The notes under the pieces were generated by a model that made no database searches, was not told the DNA's origin, and saw only the letters and a list, made by a program, of their open reading frames with translations. A program made the translations under genes and the position numbers. A stretch of DNA of 64,000 nucleotides. It comes from Anas platyrhynchos (taxonomy: Eukaryota > Chordata > Aves > Anseriformes > Anatidae). The stretch covers positions 18,005,501 to 18,069,500 of the forward strand of contig NC_092593.1 in the NCBI RefSeq assembly GCF_047663525.1, given 5' to 3'. Position 1 is the first letter of the stretch. Every line of letters begins with the position of its first letter. Below, piece after piece: positions 40,429 to 53,489 of the stretch.

Positions 40429-43400
40429 CTGTAAAAACAGAAATAAGGCAACAAAGAAAAATGTAATCATCTTTACATACCACTAAATCAGTTATATCAA
40501 AAAGATCCTTAATGCTGATCTAAACTTGAAGATATTGAGACCTTGTGTAACTGGATGGAGACTACAGTGCCTTGGGTAGGCATTCAAGATGTAATATCTA
40601 TTCCTATCTTTAACCTTTAGTCTGTGTTCCAGACTGCAAGGTGAGTGGAGACTAGCTGCATCCTCAGTTTCTTCTGTAATATGAGTATAAAGGTCTGTAT
40701 CTCCTCTGCTCTGCATTCTTCTGATGGTAAATATTGGATCAGTTTCTGTAATATTGTTTTACAGAAAAACTAGGGTATTGCTGTGACTTTTATATTTTTC
40801 CATCTGATTTACTAGAAAAAAAAAAAAAGCAGCAAATTGCTGTCAAGAACTTTGTCACATCAGCAGATCCTCATTAGTTCTTCCTGACTCTCCACACTCC
40901 TTTAATTTTTTTCCTTTTTGGAAAGAAAACCTATTGCAGTAGTAGGCCTCTGAAGTGAATGACTTATTGATAGGTGAGGTGTCTCTTTAGTACTTGAATT
41001 AGTGACTGGTTTACTCATACAAGTAGTGCAGTTCACTTTTAGTGAATAGTCACCAGTGGGAAAAATGTTCTTCTTAATTCCCTATGTGCTATTATTTTCA
41101 TTATTTAATGTACTAATATTAGCCTGTTGACATACAATCCTGAAAAATGAAATGCTATTCATTTTGGGCTCCCAAAACCCTGTGCAAAAAGGACTATGAG
41201 CAGCTAATGGCTAACAGTCTCATAAGTATTTTGCACTGAGGGCATCTGTATAAACAGGAAACAAGAGGAAACCTACTTAAAAAAATCAGTTAGTATTTAT
41301 TGTTTATTAGTTTTGATCCCTTAAATTTCTGGAATGACTGTATAGAAAAGAAAATGAATTTAAAATGTTAGCTGCTTTAGACCTTGACAAAGAAATTACA
41401 TATACCATTCATTCAATGAGTAAACGCCAATTAAATGAATGATGAACAGTAAATCATTCTAACTTGAAAATCAGTATAGATCACATTAAAAGCAACAGAA
41501 GTTGCAGTGAGTTCACAAGAGCAAAATGTCACTGGAAATAATATCATCATCATGCACTTGGACTGATACTTGAGTATTTGAAAGAGCCTTTCTGCCATCC
41601 ATGACATTTTTCTATGGAAGTTTATGTTACAGCCTGAAAAACATAATGATAAATGAAATGAGTGCACTGAAGTAAAGCTATACGTGGCAAACCAAGGCCC
41701 AGCAAAAAAAAATAATAATAAATAAATCTCCCCAGTAAATGTAATCTGCATTGAACTCCTCCAGCTCCAATGTCTTTGTTCGCTTAAATTCAATGATTTA
41801 TAAAATACGGCAGCCTGAGAGAAAACATGTCTATTCTCTGTGGTAATGCCTTGCTGCAATAGGCTGGATTTAAATATACTATGGGCTGGAGGAAACCATG
41901 TGGAAGTTTTGAAGAAATTATATGTAGAGAAGGTATAGATTACTCTGTTTTGAGATTTGAACATGGTTCTGCAATAAGCCATGCAAAAAAGTTTATTCCA
42001 GCATCAATAGTCCTGCTGCTGTAGGACTTCTATTCTATCCCACTAGTATGCCCCAGCTTCAGAGAAGAAATTTTTTTGGAAGTTTGTTTCTTCCATCTAT
42101 TATAAATGAAGTTGTAAGTCTCGACTGTTGGCAGGCATTTTATCTATGGTTAGGAATACATTGATTTTAGTATTTTGTGAGATCTAATTTTTAAGATAGT
42201 CTTAATGAGTAATATAAATATTATAATACCTCAATGCCAGTATCAAAATACTGAGGTATTTTGAATCTAAATCTTAATAAAATCTTGATAAAAAATGGGA
42301 AAATAAATTGATCCGGGTGGATTGTACTCTAAGCAATGGAGAGGATTTCCCTGTCTCCATCAAAAGCTACTGACAATATATTTGTTTGCTTGCTTTTCCT
42401 AGTGTGTATGGTGACTCTTTTCTGCCTTCTGTAATGCCCTGATATATGAGATTTAATTTCTACACCTACATATATCCTGCCTATAGTACCAACAAATAAT
42501 GCGTAATCATTCCATCTTATTATAACCCTAGCTATAGCATAGAACTCACTTTTTGCTGTTTCATTTGGAGCTGTAATTTGGTGGTGCAATACTGACATCC
42601 AATGTCAATCCCACAGAATGCATAATTTCACATTTCTTAGTCTTCCAACAATGGAACAAAAGCTTTGCCTTATTCTTTGTGAGATGACTTTGTTATGATC
42701 ACAAAAATGGTTTGGTTGCAATCTAATGACCCCCCCTGCTATCTGATAGAGCTATAAATGAGTCTAGACACCAAATAGAGTCTGGGTATTGCAGCATACA
42801 TGAGTAAATTTCCCATGCTTAATGGTACACAAGCAGACTGTTATACTTCTCCTTAATCTGATAAACTAGAAAAAGTTGGGTACATTACAGCTTCCTGTAG
42901 CATTGTTAAAACATGATGCAGTTTTATTATTTACATAAATTATTTACATAAATGTAAATTACTGACATAGAATGAAAGAAATAGCCTCATCATTAATCCA
43001 GTCTGTTTATAATAGCATCAGACACCAAAAGCTATTCTTTTATATAAAACTTAAAAATAAATATTCAAAGCCCATTGCAATCAGTGAATAGATTTTCAGT
43101 TCTCTTACACCTCACTCCTATAGAACCTGAACAGTACTGTTCACTGGCTACCATTGGCTACATTATGCCTTAAGAATATGTTTAAAGTTAAATGTATGTT
43201 TAGTTTCTTTTCTAATTTTTTTTTCGAGAATCAAAATCTGAAGATATATAGATGCAGTTTTTAGAAATTATTAAAATATTCAAGTAAGAGAATTCTGTCC
43301 ATTAATAAAATAAGCATTTCAAATGCACTGACCAGCTGTTAAACATATGTCAAATTATTATCTCAAAAGTTTAGAATCAGTTTTGTTTGTTCAATGTTTA

Positions 43401-44992
43401 ATACTTGTTACTCGTAACCCAAATCAGCAAGAGCAGTTTTCTACAAGTTAAAGGAAAAACAGTATTAAAATAACAATTTTGTTATTTTATTATTGGGAAC
43501 AGAAACATATTTTATAGAGAATGAGATTGTCAGAAAAAATATTAATTTTTTTAGTTTATTCCTGTTAAAAAATATTTTCCAGATAAGATATTTGTTTTTA
43601 GTTATTTTAGTCACTAGTAGATAACTGCCAAAATACACATGATCTTATTGTCAGGGTGCAGGAAAACTAGCTAATCTTACCGCCCCACCACCAAAAAAAT
43701 AATAATAAAAAAACAACAACCAAAACCAAATAAGTTTATTCCTATGCATATTAAACTAATCAAAATGTTTTCTTTTCTTTTTTGATTAGAGATAAAAAAC
43801 ATAACATACCACAGTTTGAACTGCCAGAAAGTATATAATAAATGTCTCTCAAATATTGATCAGAAACTTGTAGTATTGAAAATATTGTCTTGTGATAGCT
43901 ATTTTGCATTTGAAATTAGAAATTTGTATTATTTCCTTGATCAATCTGTTTTCTAGTTTTTCCCATATATTTTATTGCAGATATCTTTTCCACACTACAG
44001 TTTTACATTTTTTTTGTACAATTTTAACTAGCTAAATCTTGCTGAGTTTTCAAAAATGAATCTTTCAAAAGCCAGATTTGTTTCTATTTCCAGTTTAAAA
44101 ATAAAAAGTACGGAATTACATCAGCAAAAAAGGGAATAGTTTCATATGAAAATGTATGAATGAGTAATGTAGATTTCTATTAATATGAAAATTGCAGATA
44201 GCATTTATTTCTAATTATTAATAACTTTTCCAAGCTTTACCTACTGCATGCCTTGTGTAAAGTTCTGTAAAAGATAATGGTTCTAGTATAAGGAAATCCA
44301 TAGCAGGCCAAAAAACTTAATGAAATTTTATAAAATAATCACAATAGTTTTTGAAAGGTTTTAGCTTTTACTTTTATGCTATAAAATATCTCTCTGAGAT
44401 CTTGTAGTGATAGGAAAATTACAGTTGTTTGAGGCAAACCAATCTGTAGCTAGGGCAATAGAGTGGCAATCTCTCGGGTGATGGAGTGGCAAGCTGTCTT
44501 GGACAGTTTTCAATCAGTGTCTATATAAACCCATTTACTTTGTTTGCATTATGCCAACTTAATCCCTGTTGATTCATATTTAGAAAGTAGCTGCAAGGAA
44601 TGAATATTTAAAGAATCTAAATATATGATATAAAAATAGATAAAATAAATATGAGATAAAAATATAAAAATCAATAATTATTATTTCACATTTCAATTCT
44701 TATTACAATGCCAGTCTTTCATTTTTACATGTTTACTCTTCCTTCCTTCAGTTGCTTCTGCAGTCCTAGCTGTTGATTTCCCAATTTGGGATCATTCTCT
44801 GTTGAACTAATTCAATAGATTAAAAGATTTAAATGATGATGTCATTAACTTCAAACATTAATGAGTATAACCACAGAAGAAAATACCAATTTGTTGAAAG
44901 CCCCTGGACCTGTATTGTATTGGACAATGCAATACAGAAAATGCACTCAGCTTTCTCAAACAAACTGTACTAGTATTTCACATAAATCTTAC
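40429..44992 (-). other. GCG: GCG intron 1
   Basis: 4.6 kb, very AT-rich. Contains an unexplained 183-codon open frame on the minus strand (41431-41982) and a short tandem duplication (attatttacata) near 42928-42952. No transposon recognised. Confidence 0.55.
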
Positions 44993-45083
44993 CTTTTTAT
45001 TCTTTGAAATGATATGTAGCAGTTAGAGTGGCTACTCTCTCTTCTGGAACTATGGAAAGCCTTGAGGATCCTGAGATCTGCCT
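44993..45083 (-). other. GCG: GCG exon 1 (non-coding, 5' UTR)
   Basis: Begins about 25-30 bases after a TATA box and ends at AAAAAG followed by the donor GTAAGA. It contains no start codon in a useful frame, in agreement with the non-coding first exon of GCG in other vertebrates. The upper boundary is inferred from TATA spacing. Confidence 0.75.
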
Positions 45084-45104
45084 AGCTGCCTCTTTTGCAC
45101 GGAC

Positions 45105-45115
45105 TTATATATATA
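45105..45115 (-). promoter_or_regulatory. GCG: GCG TATA box
   Basis: TATATATATAA on the minus strand, at the right distance upstream of the non-coding first exon. The glucagon promoter is TATA-driven in mammals. Confidence 0.8.
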
Positions 45116-45143
45116 CTGTTCAGCTCTAGTAAGCATTACCAGA

Positions 45144-45166
45144 GTGCATCATTGCTGACAGTTTCC
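45144..45166 (-). promoter_or_regulatory. GCG: Candidate GCG G1 element (MAF/PAX6/CDX site)
   Basis: The minus strand reads ACTGTCAGCAATGATGCA about 30-45 bases above the TATA box. It contains TGTCAGC, a MAF half-site. The rat G1 alpha-cell element has a similar TTGTCAGCGTAAT core in the same place. Assigned by resemblance and position only. Confidence 0.5.
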
Positions 45167-45277
45167 TTATTCAACTTAAAAAAAAAAAAAAAGAAAAGAA
45201 AAAAAGTCATCATATTTGCTATTCATTTCATTTGATAATTTTACAAGCAATTTCACACATTCATTCTGCTTACTTTA

Positions 45278-45285
45278 TGACATCA
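45278..45285 (-). promoter_or_regulatory. GCG: Candidate cAMP response element of GCG
   Basis: TGATGTCA, one base from the consensus TGACGTCA, about 195 bases upstream of the inferred transcription start. Mammalian GCG has a CRE near -300. An 8-base match can arise by chance. Confidence 0.3.
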
Positions 45286-48200
45286 ATGCTAACATGGATT
45301 TGCAAAAGGAGTAAGGTAGCTATGTCCAAAGAAGTAAATATCAAGCAGAAGGGCATTAGGATGATAAACACTTAGCTAAAGGTGCATTGGATTAAGGTAG
45401 CAATTTCTCCAGATTCTGATTTGCCACATTTAACATTTAGTATTGAGCAAAATCCTGGTCCTGTGGACATTACTAATATCATTTAAACTAACAGTTTTAT
45501 CAAGATTTATAAATTTAATACACTGTTAACAATAAACAGCTTTACTACCCCAAAGTGCTTGGTTAATCCTTCAAGTAATCCTGTGCCAATATAATAAGCA
45601 TGAAGAAATGTAAAGTACAACAAGGATGGCCACTCACCATACATAGACATGTATGGACATACATGACCATGGACAGGTCAAATTTAATGAAAATATTTGG
45701 TTACCCTTAGATGTATTATGCCAACTCTATTATATTAAAATTCATACTCACCGAAGAACAGTATGCCAAGCTTTCATTGTAGATTGAGTTTCACACTGTG
45801 GCCTACGGATTTATACAAGATAAGCCTTTTGCTCATGTGTCTCCAATCCTACAAGGAAATAATAATAATAAAATACAGGTGTAAGTTTTGTGGCGTGTAT
45901 GTTCTGTACAACTACTATCAAGATCCTAAAATATTCAATAATAAATGGGGGCAATTTCATGTCTGTGATGGGGCAGCATTGCTGAAGACTCTGTTCAGTG
46001 ATCTGGTGACCACAGGTAGGAGAGATTGACACAAAACTCGTCAGTTGCCCTTGCAGCTGAAAAAAGTCTGCCACTCATGAATATGGTGATTTTATCCTGT
46101 CTATGAAGCAAAAAGTGAGATATCCCCCTTCAAGAAATTCCTACAGAATTTTAAGGACTTTTTGATATATTGTGATAATCCTTTATAAAATGAAAAAGGG
46201 CACAAAAAAAAAGAAATATAATTATCATCTATGCATCTATACAATGCATTCCAGGAGAGATATTAAATATGAAGGATTCAACCTTGAGTTTCACTTCTGC
46301 TCAAAAGTGGGAAGGGTCTGGAATCATGGTGGACATCTCACTGAACATAAATGACAGCTTATGATCCAGTCTAGAGTGGCCCATTGTCTAATCGTGACAC
46401 AAAAAATACATACTACAGTACACCTTCTTGTTTTCCCTAACACTGCTCCTTGCAGCCAGCAAAGAATCTTCTTCACTGAGGTAATTTTCTGCTGGTTGAC
46501 CATAGCCAGATTGGCATAGCCCATATTGTACAGCTGAAGCAGTATATAAACATAATAACCCTATCATTACAGTGGCGAACAAAATTAAACTGATCCTTCC
46601 TAGAGTTCTACCCTAAACGCCTTGTTGTATTACACACTCCCAGTACATCCACACTACAGGTGTAGAGAAACACTAGGTCTTAATACTCAGTCTACAAAAT
46701 CAATTTTAGTTTTTTGGAGTGTTAGTGTGTTTTTTTCTCTGCTCTTGGATCCATGTACTAAGATTCATGGTACCATTTTGTCATTTCTAGCTAAAAAGCA
46801 AGTGACTTCTGATGCTGCTAAAAAGTTGAGAGCACTGCTTCTGAGTCTGTCATCGTTGCCTTCACTTAGTTCCTTCAGTCATTTCAGAAAGCCTTACTTG
46901 CCCTTTTTGTCTGCCTCCTTTTTAATTACTACTTCATTTTCTCTATTTTTGACATTCTCTTCCCCATGTCCTTTTTCTCCCTGCTTGTTATTGTATTATT
47001 TTCTCTCTTCCAGACGTTCAAAGTCATGGAACCCCAGTTATTGATTAGCATAGCATATACAAATTTGCATAGATATTTATCAAATTTGGCTTTTCAGACT
47101 TTTTTGTTTGAAATGATCTATTAACAACCCATCTCCATATAGCAACCTTCCCTAGGCAAATACCAGTGTAATATCTAAGACGTGGTACCAAAGGAACCAA
47201 AATAAGCCTGGAAATTACCTCATGCTCAAAATCTAATTGTCATCATGAGATGTCAATCTTACTGAGATACTTTTTTTTCAAAATTATGTTTTTAATCTGC
47301 TTTCGATTTCCAATGCAAAAGCATATTTTGAGTACAATTCCTACACTAAGTATTAAAAGGCACTCTCTCCACTTGGGCAGCTTTGCGTGTCCTGCAGGAA
47401 GGCATGTTCCCCAGCTCTGCAGTACCCCGATACGACAGCAGATGGTGATCAAAGGGCCGTTTAGATCGTGGTTTTTTTTTTTTTTTTTTTTTTTTTCGTC
47501 AGAATATGACACAGTTATTTGTTGAAATGGACTGCTACAGATGTTATCTTATTGCATGTTGAGTTAAAGATGCATGGATTTCTAAACAAAGAAAGAAAAT
47601 AAAAGTAAACAAAGTAAGAAAATACCTTCCCCTCCAGGAAACAGGCACTTCTTTTCTTTTATCTCTGTATATTTTCTTGTGTCAGTTAAAGTTCCTTGTT
47701 CACAGTAGGATGATTTCAGGAAGAAAACATATGAGACTCAGTGCACCTCATTGGGCAGGCTATAGCATCTAGCAGGTCATCTAGCATCTACAAGATGACT
47801 GCCTGATTACTTGTTTTTCAAGTGATACACATACAATAAAAGGTACAGGAAAGAAGCGAACTGTCATCAAGAACTATGCACTTGTCAGTTGCCATAACTG
47901 AATCTAGAGAAATACATATTTCAAGAGCACAGCAAACAAGAAGATAGAAAATTGTAATGACTCTGTGAAACATGCATATGTACACATCCTGAACTAAGTT
48001 TTTTCCTTTCACATCATAAAATACAAGTTTGCTCCTCTGGGCAAAAGTCAAGGGCTCAATCCCTTCTGTCTTTTAGTTCATGTATGAGACAGTACTTGCA
48101 AATGAATCAGACTAAGAGACAGAATCTAAAAGTAACCCGCCTTCAGGAAAGTTGCATCTTAATGTTTTTCAGGTGTCACTTGGAGACATTAAAAAATTGG

Positions 48201-48397
48201 TACCTTGGGTTCACTGAATTTGGAGGTGATCAAAGTTTCCTACACCATCATCTCAGCACAAGGTAATGGCTGCTATTAGGGACAGCATACTGCACTTACT
48301 GGACCAGAAATCGGGTGGGAAATTACAGATGAGGTAAAATGAGAAGACTTCTTACCACTGAACCTAATGCCCTAGCAGCAGCAATTCCAGCTGGCGT

Positions 48398-48398
<1 letters not shown>

Positions 48399-48431
<33 letters not shown>
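48399..48431 (+). repeat. Poly(T) tract
   Basis: About 33 consecutive T. A second run of about 24 T lies at 47473-47496. Neither has a recognisable retroposon beside it. Confidence 0.9.
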
Positions 48432-50302
48432 CCCCATAAAAATAGGACCAATACACTGGCTAACATACTCTGAATATCATACTCTTTCAAGGATGTTTCT
48501 TTTAATTCTTTAATTGTTGGTACAAGAAAAAAATATTTAAAAACATTCAAGATTTGAACATTTTAATGAATTAGGAAGTTGCTTTTTGAAGTGAAAAAAA
48601 ACCAACACTGCAAAATGCTTAAAAAAACCCCACACAATTTCTCTTTTTTTTTTTTTTTCCTGTTTGTTATTGTTCTGTTTGTTTGTTTTGTTTTGTTATT
48701 AGCACTTTTACATATAAATCTAAAGAAGATAGGAGAGAGGAGGCTGTATCTTGGGGTGTGACTAAAGGCCCACAGCCTTTTCTTTAGTACATTGCACCAA
48801 AAGCCCTTTCTCCATGAGTTCAAAAGCCTTCTCAACCATGAGTTCAGAGGCTTGAATGTGAAGACTTTTTGTTTTCTTATCTTTGCTACATGATAATCAG
48901 GCAGAATGGGCCTTCATTCTTCTTCTGGAAATTAGTACAACCTATACATGTAAACACATACAAACATAAAACATATGGAGCATAAATCTTACACACACAT
49001 GTGTGTGTATGCATGTATAACACAAATGTGTACAATAAGTGTGCAACTCCATGGCTACACTTTGGAGAGCAGGAGTGGCTTTCCGAAAAGAGAGATTAGT
49101 TTAGGGTCTCCACACCTTACCACAGCATGCAACTCTATGCTCACTGCCATGGATATCTATGGGTTTGTACCTCAGGAAACAGAGTTATTGTAACTATGCA
49201 AATATCCCATACTGTCTACTGACAATAAATTGGAATCGCTCCGTTTGAAATCAATGGAGCTGCATCAATTTGCGCAAGCAGAAGAGCTGGCCAAGTATGT
49301 ACTAGTTACTTTACACTCTGAGAAGACAATGTTCATAATTGAAAGTAATACCAAATGCTCTTAGCAAATACTATGAATTATTCACATTAAATATAGAGCA
49401 TTCAAATGACTATGAAATGTACTAAACAGCTGTGCCTTGTAATTAGAACTGACTGGCAAACTGGAAAATATTGAATGTAGTCTGAATTTTACTTGATATC
49501 TAAGTAAAATGAGACACTAACCATGTTCTGGATCCTGGCTGGAGTTATACTTGATCTATTAACGATGTTTTCTCTTCAAACTTTTTCTTCTTTGCATACG
49601 TAGCAATCTCAAGTGAAGCAAATAATGCAGTTCCATGTTTGAGGCATGAGAAATACTATACGTTCATTGATACATACAGCATGATATTGTTCGTTGATGC
49701 ATACATACGCACAACATTAGGTAAATGATGAAAATGCAGGTTTGCTTTGCACCTCTACTGTTATTCTGTAAAAGTTAACCAGGATTTATAGTGGAAACAC
49801 TATACTGGAGTATATATAACACTATAGTGGAGACTTGTAAACAGCTCTGTCTGTGGCTATTTTTTCATTCAGAGAAAATACCAATGCCCTACCTTTAGCG
49901 GCTAGTATACCTTGTTTATAAGAGTCTCAAACACAACGTTTCTTTGTCTGAAGTGATATTTTTGGGTATCTTGAGTGTGAGAATATTATTGAAAAGGGAA
50001 AAGAAAATAGGGAAGCGCTCAGCATTTTCTGAAAAATGGATCCTCTAAAATGTCCTAGGGTAGAAGGCAATACTTTGAGGACTGTCTTTCATCAGCTTGG
50101 AAAAACTTGTGAAAAGCTATCATTTCTTAATTTCAAAGTAAGCTGTGTTCCAGCATTGGCTTTTACATAACATATTCTATATTTGCAGTATACACATATA
50201 ATTTCTATTCATATATAAAACCAACCCTTTGTTAGCTTCAGCTTAATTCAAGACATAAGAATAAGTGTGTAAAGAAGACAGAGCCAGGCTGTTTTCAGTC
50301 AT

Positions 50303-50566
50303 GACAAGTGAGAGTACAAGAAGTAATGGGCACAAACTGAAAACAGGAGGTTCTGTCTAGAACAACTTATTTACTATGTGAGTGAATGAGCACTGGCACA
50401 GATTGCCCAAAGAAGGTTGTGAAGTCTTCCTCCTTGGAGATATACAAAAGCTGTCTGGACATGGTCCTGGGCAACCTGCTCTAAGTGGCCCTGCTTGAGC
50501 CATCTAGATAATCTTGGATTGGACAAAAGGTCCTTTCCAACCTCAATCATTGTTTGATACTGTAAT
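50303..50566 (+). mobile_element. Degraded CR1 LINE 3' fragment
   Basis: Keeps the order of CR1 3' landmarks (aatgggcacaaactgaaa, ttatttactatg, actggcacagattgccca, aaggtcctttccaacct) with many substitutions. An old insertion between GCG and FAP. Confidence 0.85.
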
Positions 50567-50742
50567 GGTAGGTTAGAAATGCCCTGCATCATTTCTAATG
50601 AATGACTGCATCATTACCTGTTATTAGCACAGGACAGCTACTTTGACATATGTTGCATATGTTTGTAAGTTTTTTTTTTTCTTTTTCTTTTTTTTTCTTT
50701 TAAGCACTCACAGTATCCTATGACATTTTTTCCCAGGTCATC

Positions 50743-51319
50743 TGTCCTGGTTTCAGTTAGAACAGAATTTTCTTCCTAGTAGCTGGTGGAATGCTGTGTT
50801 TTGGCTTGGGATGAGAAGAGTGCTGATAACACCCCGATGTTTTAATTGTTGCAGAGCAGTGCTTATACCAAGCCAAGGACATCTCAGCCTTTTGCTCTGC
50901 CCTGCCAACAAGCAGGCTGGGGGTGCAGTAAGAGCTGGGAGGGGACCCAGAACAGGTGACCCAAACTAGCCAAAGGGGTATTCCATACCATCTGACGTCA
51001 TGCTAAACAATATATAGGGGTGGCTAGCCGGGGGAGGGGGCCAGACTGCTCGGGGTTAGGCTGGGCATTGGTCAGCGGGTGGTGAGCAATTGCATTGTGC
51101 ATCACTTGTTTGTACATATTATTATTAGTAGTACTATTATCACCATTGCATTATTATTATTATTATTATTGTTATTATTATTTTCCTGTCTTATTAAACT
51201 GTCTTTATCTCAACTCACGGGCTTCTCTTTCCATTTCTCTCCCCTGTCCCAGAGAGGAAGGGGGAGGGTGAGCGAACGGCTGCGTGGTGTTTAGCTGCCG
51301 GCCGGGTTAAACCACGACA
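50743..51319 (+). mobile_element. Solo LTR of an avian ERVL-type endogenous retrovirus
   Basis: 577 bases beginning TGTCCTGG and ending ACCACGACA, flanked by the same five bases TCATC at 50738-50742 and 51320-51324. A 5-bp target duplication is usual for ERVL-class elements. The LTR has a U3 with TGACGTCA (50993-51000) and a TATATA box (51011-51016), an ATT-rich microsatellite (51150-51182) and the polyadenylation signal ATTAAA (51193-51198). No internal gag/pol/env sequence is present, so this is a recombination remnant with no viral coding capacity. It resembles the widespread bird LTR family that starts TGTCCTGGTTTC. The subfamily was not determined. Confidence 0.92.
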
Positions 51320-51748
51320 TCATCAAAATACATGGTTGCTCATTCAAAAAGCTTTCAGGTTCTATATTATTCCAGCAACTCAGTGTAAACGTCACACTCT
51401 GCTGAAGACATATTCCCATTCTTTGGCAAGAACACTGTATAAAGCAAATAAATTAACAACATGAAAAACAAGGAAGCAAAGATGACAGCAGCATGATGCA
51501 CTGATTTTTTTATGGTTTATCCCCACAACTGCTTCCTACAAGCTAAAGTAAATGTTGGACAGTTTGGAAGATGTGTACTCTGATTGCCTCAGGAAATAAA
51601 TAGACATACGGGCAAATTAATGATGAAATAGCTAACACATCCCTTGGGAAGGAGGTACCTTCTGTTATTTTGTTTGACACATTTTCCAGAAACGTCCCTT
51701 ATCTCAAATGCTTCCAGAAGATTCTGACTACCCAATCTTCTGTGACCC

Positions 51749-51794
51749 AATACAATGCACTGGTCACAAAGACCTGTGACCAGTGCATTGTATT
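51749..51794. repeat. Perfect 19-bp inverted repeat, 8-base loop
   Basis: Arms 51749-51767 and 51776-51794 are exact reverse complements (aatacaatgcactggtcac and its complement), separated by aaagacct. Would fold into a strong hairpin as DNA or RNA. Confidence 0.95.
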
Positions 51795-53489
51795 ATTTTA
51801 TTACTTGTAGTATCCACAATGGGTTGGTTTATCTGGTCAAATTTCTAGGGCTTGCAGGATTTTCCAGAAGTATAAATAAAGTATAAAGGTGCAGAAACTT
51901 AACTATAACTTAAATATAAATTAATATATTGATATTAATGTGAGACTGATACCATGCATTTTGAAAATTGCTCTGGGTACTCACTGACATATTCAGACAT
52001 CTAAAACCTTTAAGCATCTGCTACAAGAACCTGATTTTCCTCTCTTTCAATGCAAATTTGCAATGGTTTCTGTAGTGTTGTATCAATATTACAAAATGAG
52101 AGTTAAATCTCAGTAATTTCAACTGAATTGTATTCCTTATTTGTAAAATAATCACATTATTGAGAGTATTGTTGTTTACAGCAAATGCACATAGGACCAT
52201 GTAATCAACATCTAATTAGCCCCACTTCATGTTATATTTGCTTAACATTAACTTTCTTAAAGCTATAATTTTTTCCTTTAACCATTATAGCAGTTGAGTT
52301 TTAATTACATTACCAACAAAAAGCTCATTAACGTCACATAATTGGCAGTGTTTCCAAAAAAACCTGAACTAATTGAGTATTTTCTGAAGAGTTCCCATCA
52401 AAGTATAATTTAACCATTACAAACAGCTTGGCAACTACATTTACATAAAGATGTCTGAGGAATGTTCTCATGTGCGGAAAATCAGATTTGATATTGCCAT
52501 TAACAAAATGAAAGAATCCGTTACATAGCAAATCATTTCTACATTTTAATGATGTTGGCTAAACCCCATCTTTTTGTCAAGAGGGTCAAATTAAATGCCT
52601 TGTTCTTCCACAAACAAGCAGCAACCAGTCTCAAAGAGTTAGGAAGAAGCTTTCTTTGTGTGAAGGCTACTCCACAATCTTTTTCAGGTTATTTTGTACC
52701 CTCACTAGCTAATAGCAAAGATGAGATACTACATTAGACAGATGACAATTCTTATGCAGTAGGCTAACTCAGAATTTTTAAAACATGTGACCAGAGAATC
52801 ATTTAATCTAAAATGGATCTCCTGCCAGTTATCTTGTTCATACTCTTATATTATGACAGGACTGATTTAATTACTAATCAAAAGGATACATGTGTTCCAA
52901 TCACTATTAGCTTCTAAAGTTTTTAAAAGACTCCCTAAAAATTTTTTTTACTGGAAACAAAGCAAAGCAAACATGCAAAATCCTTTGATTTTTTCCCCTC
53001 AGTCTGGGATGAACAATATTAGAATTAATGTGAATGACAAGGTGAAGATTAAAAGCAGGGTAATGTGGCTCACATAATTTGAACACAGGCAGAAAAAAAC
53101 ATTGAGATAAAATAGCTATCATGAATGTCCAGCTTCCATATTTAAACCTGAACAGAGTTTAGCAGAATCAGGGTTTCAAGGAAGAGCTTAATAAAATTTG
53201 AACACAGCATTCAATATTCTGGCTAATTATCCATACTTCGGCTTCAAATATTGTGTGTTCCTATCCCTGCTTGGATTCTTTCCAATAAATTGGAAATATA
53301 AATGTATTTTGAGAAACTGGTTCTTATTAAGAAGTTAATTAGGTACTTGCACAACTTTCATTGTCCTTGCCCATTTTACAGTTATAGTTAACAAACGCAA
53401 GTGTATTCATTTGGCAGTATGCCTTCACAACGGACCACCTAGCTTTGGAATGCAGAATGTAGTTTAAGCAAGATGGCAATAAATGCACA

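Larger units (their letters stand above)
45300..53480. other. Intergenic region, GCG promoter to FAP 3' end
   Basis: 8 kb without a recognised gene. Contains poly(T) tracts (47473-47496 and 48399-48431), a degraded CR1 (50303-50566), a solo LTR (50743-51319) and a perfect hairpin (51749-51794). Alpha-cell enhancers of GCG could lie in the part next to the promoter but cannot be identified from sequence alone. Confidence 0.6.
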
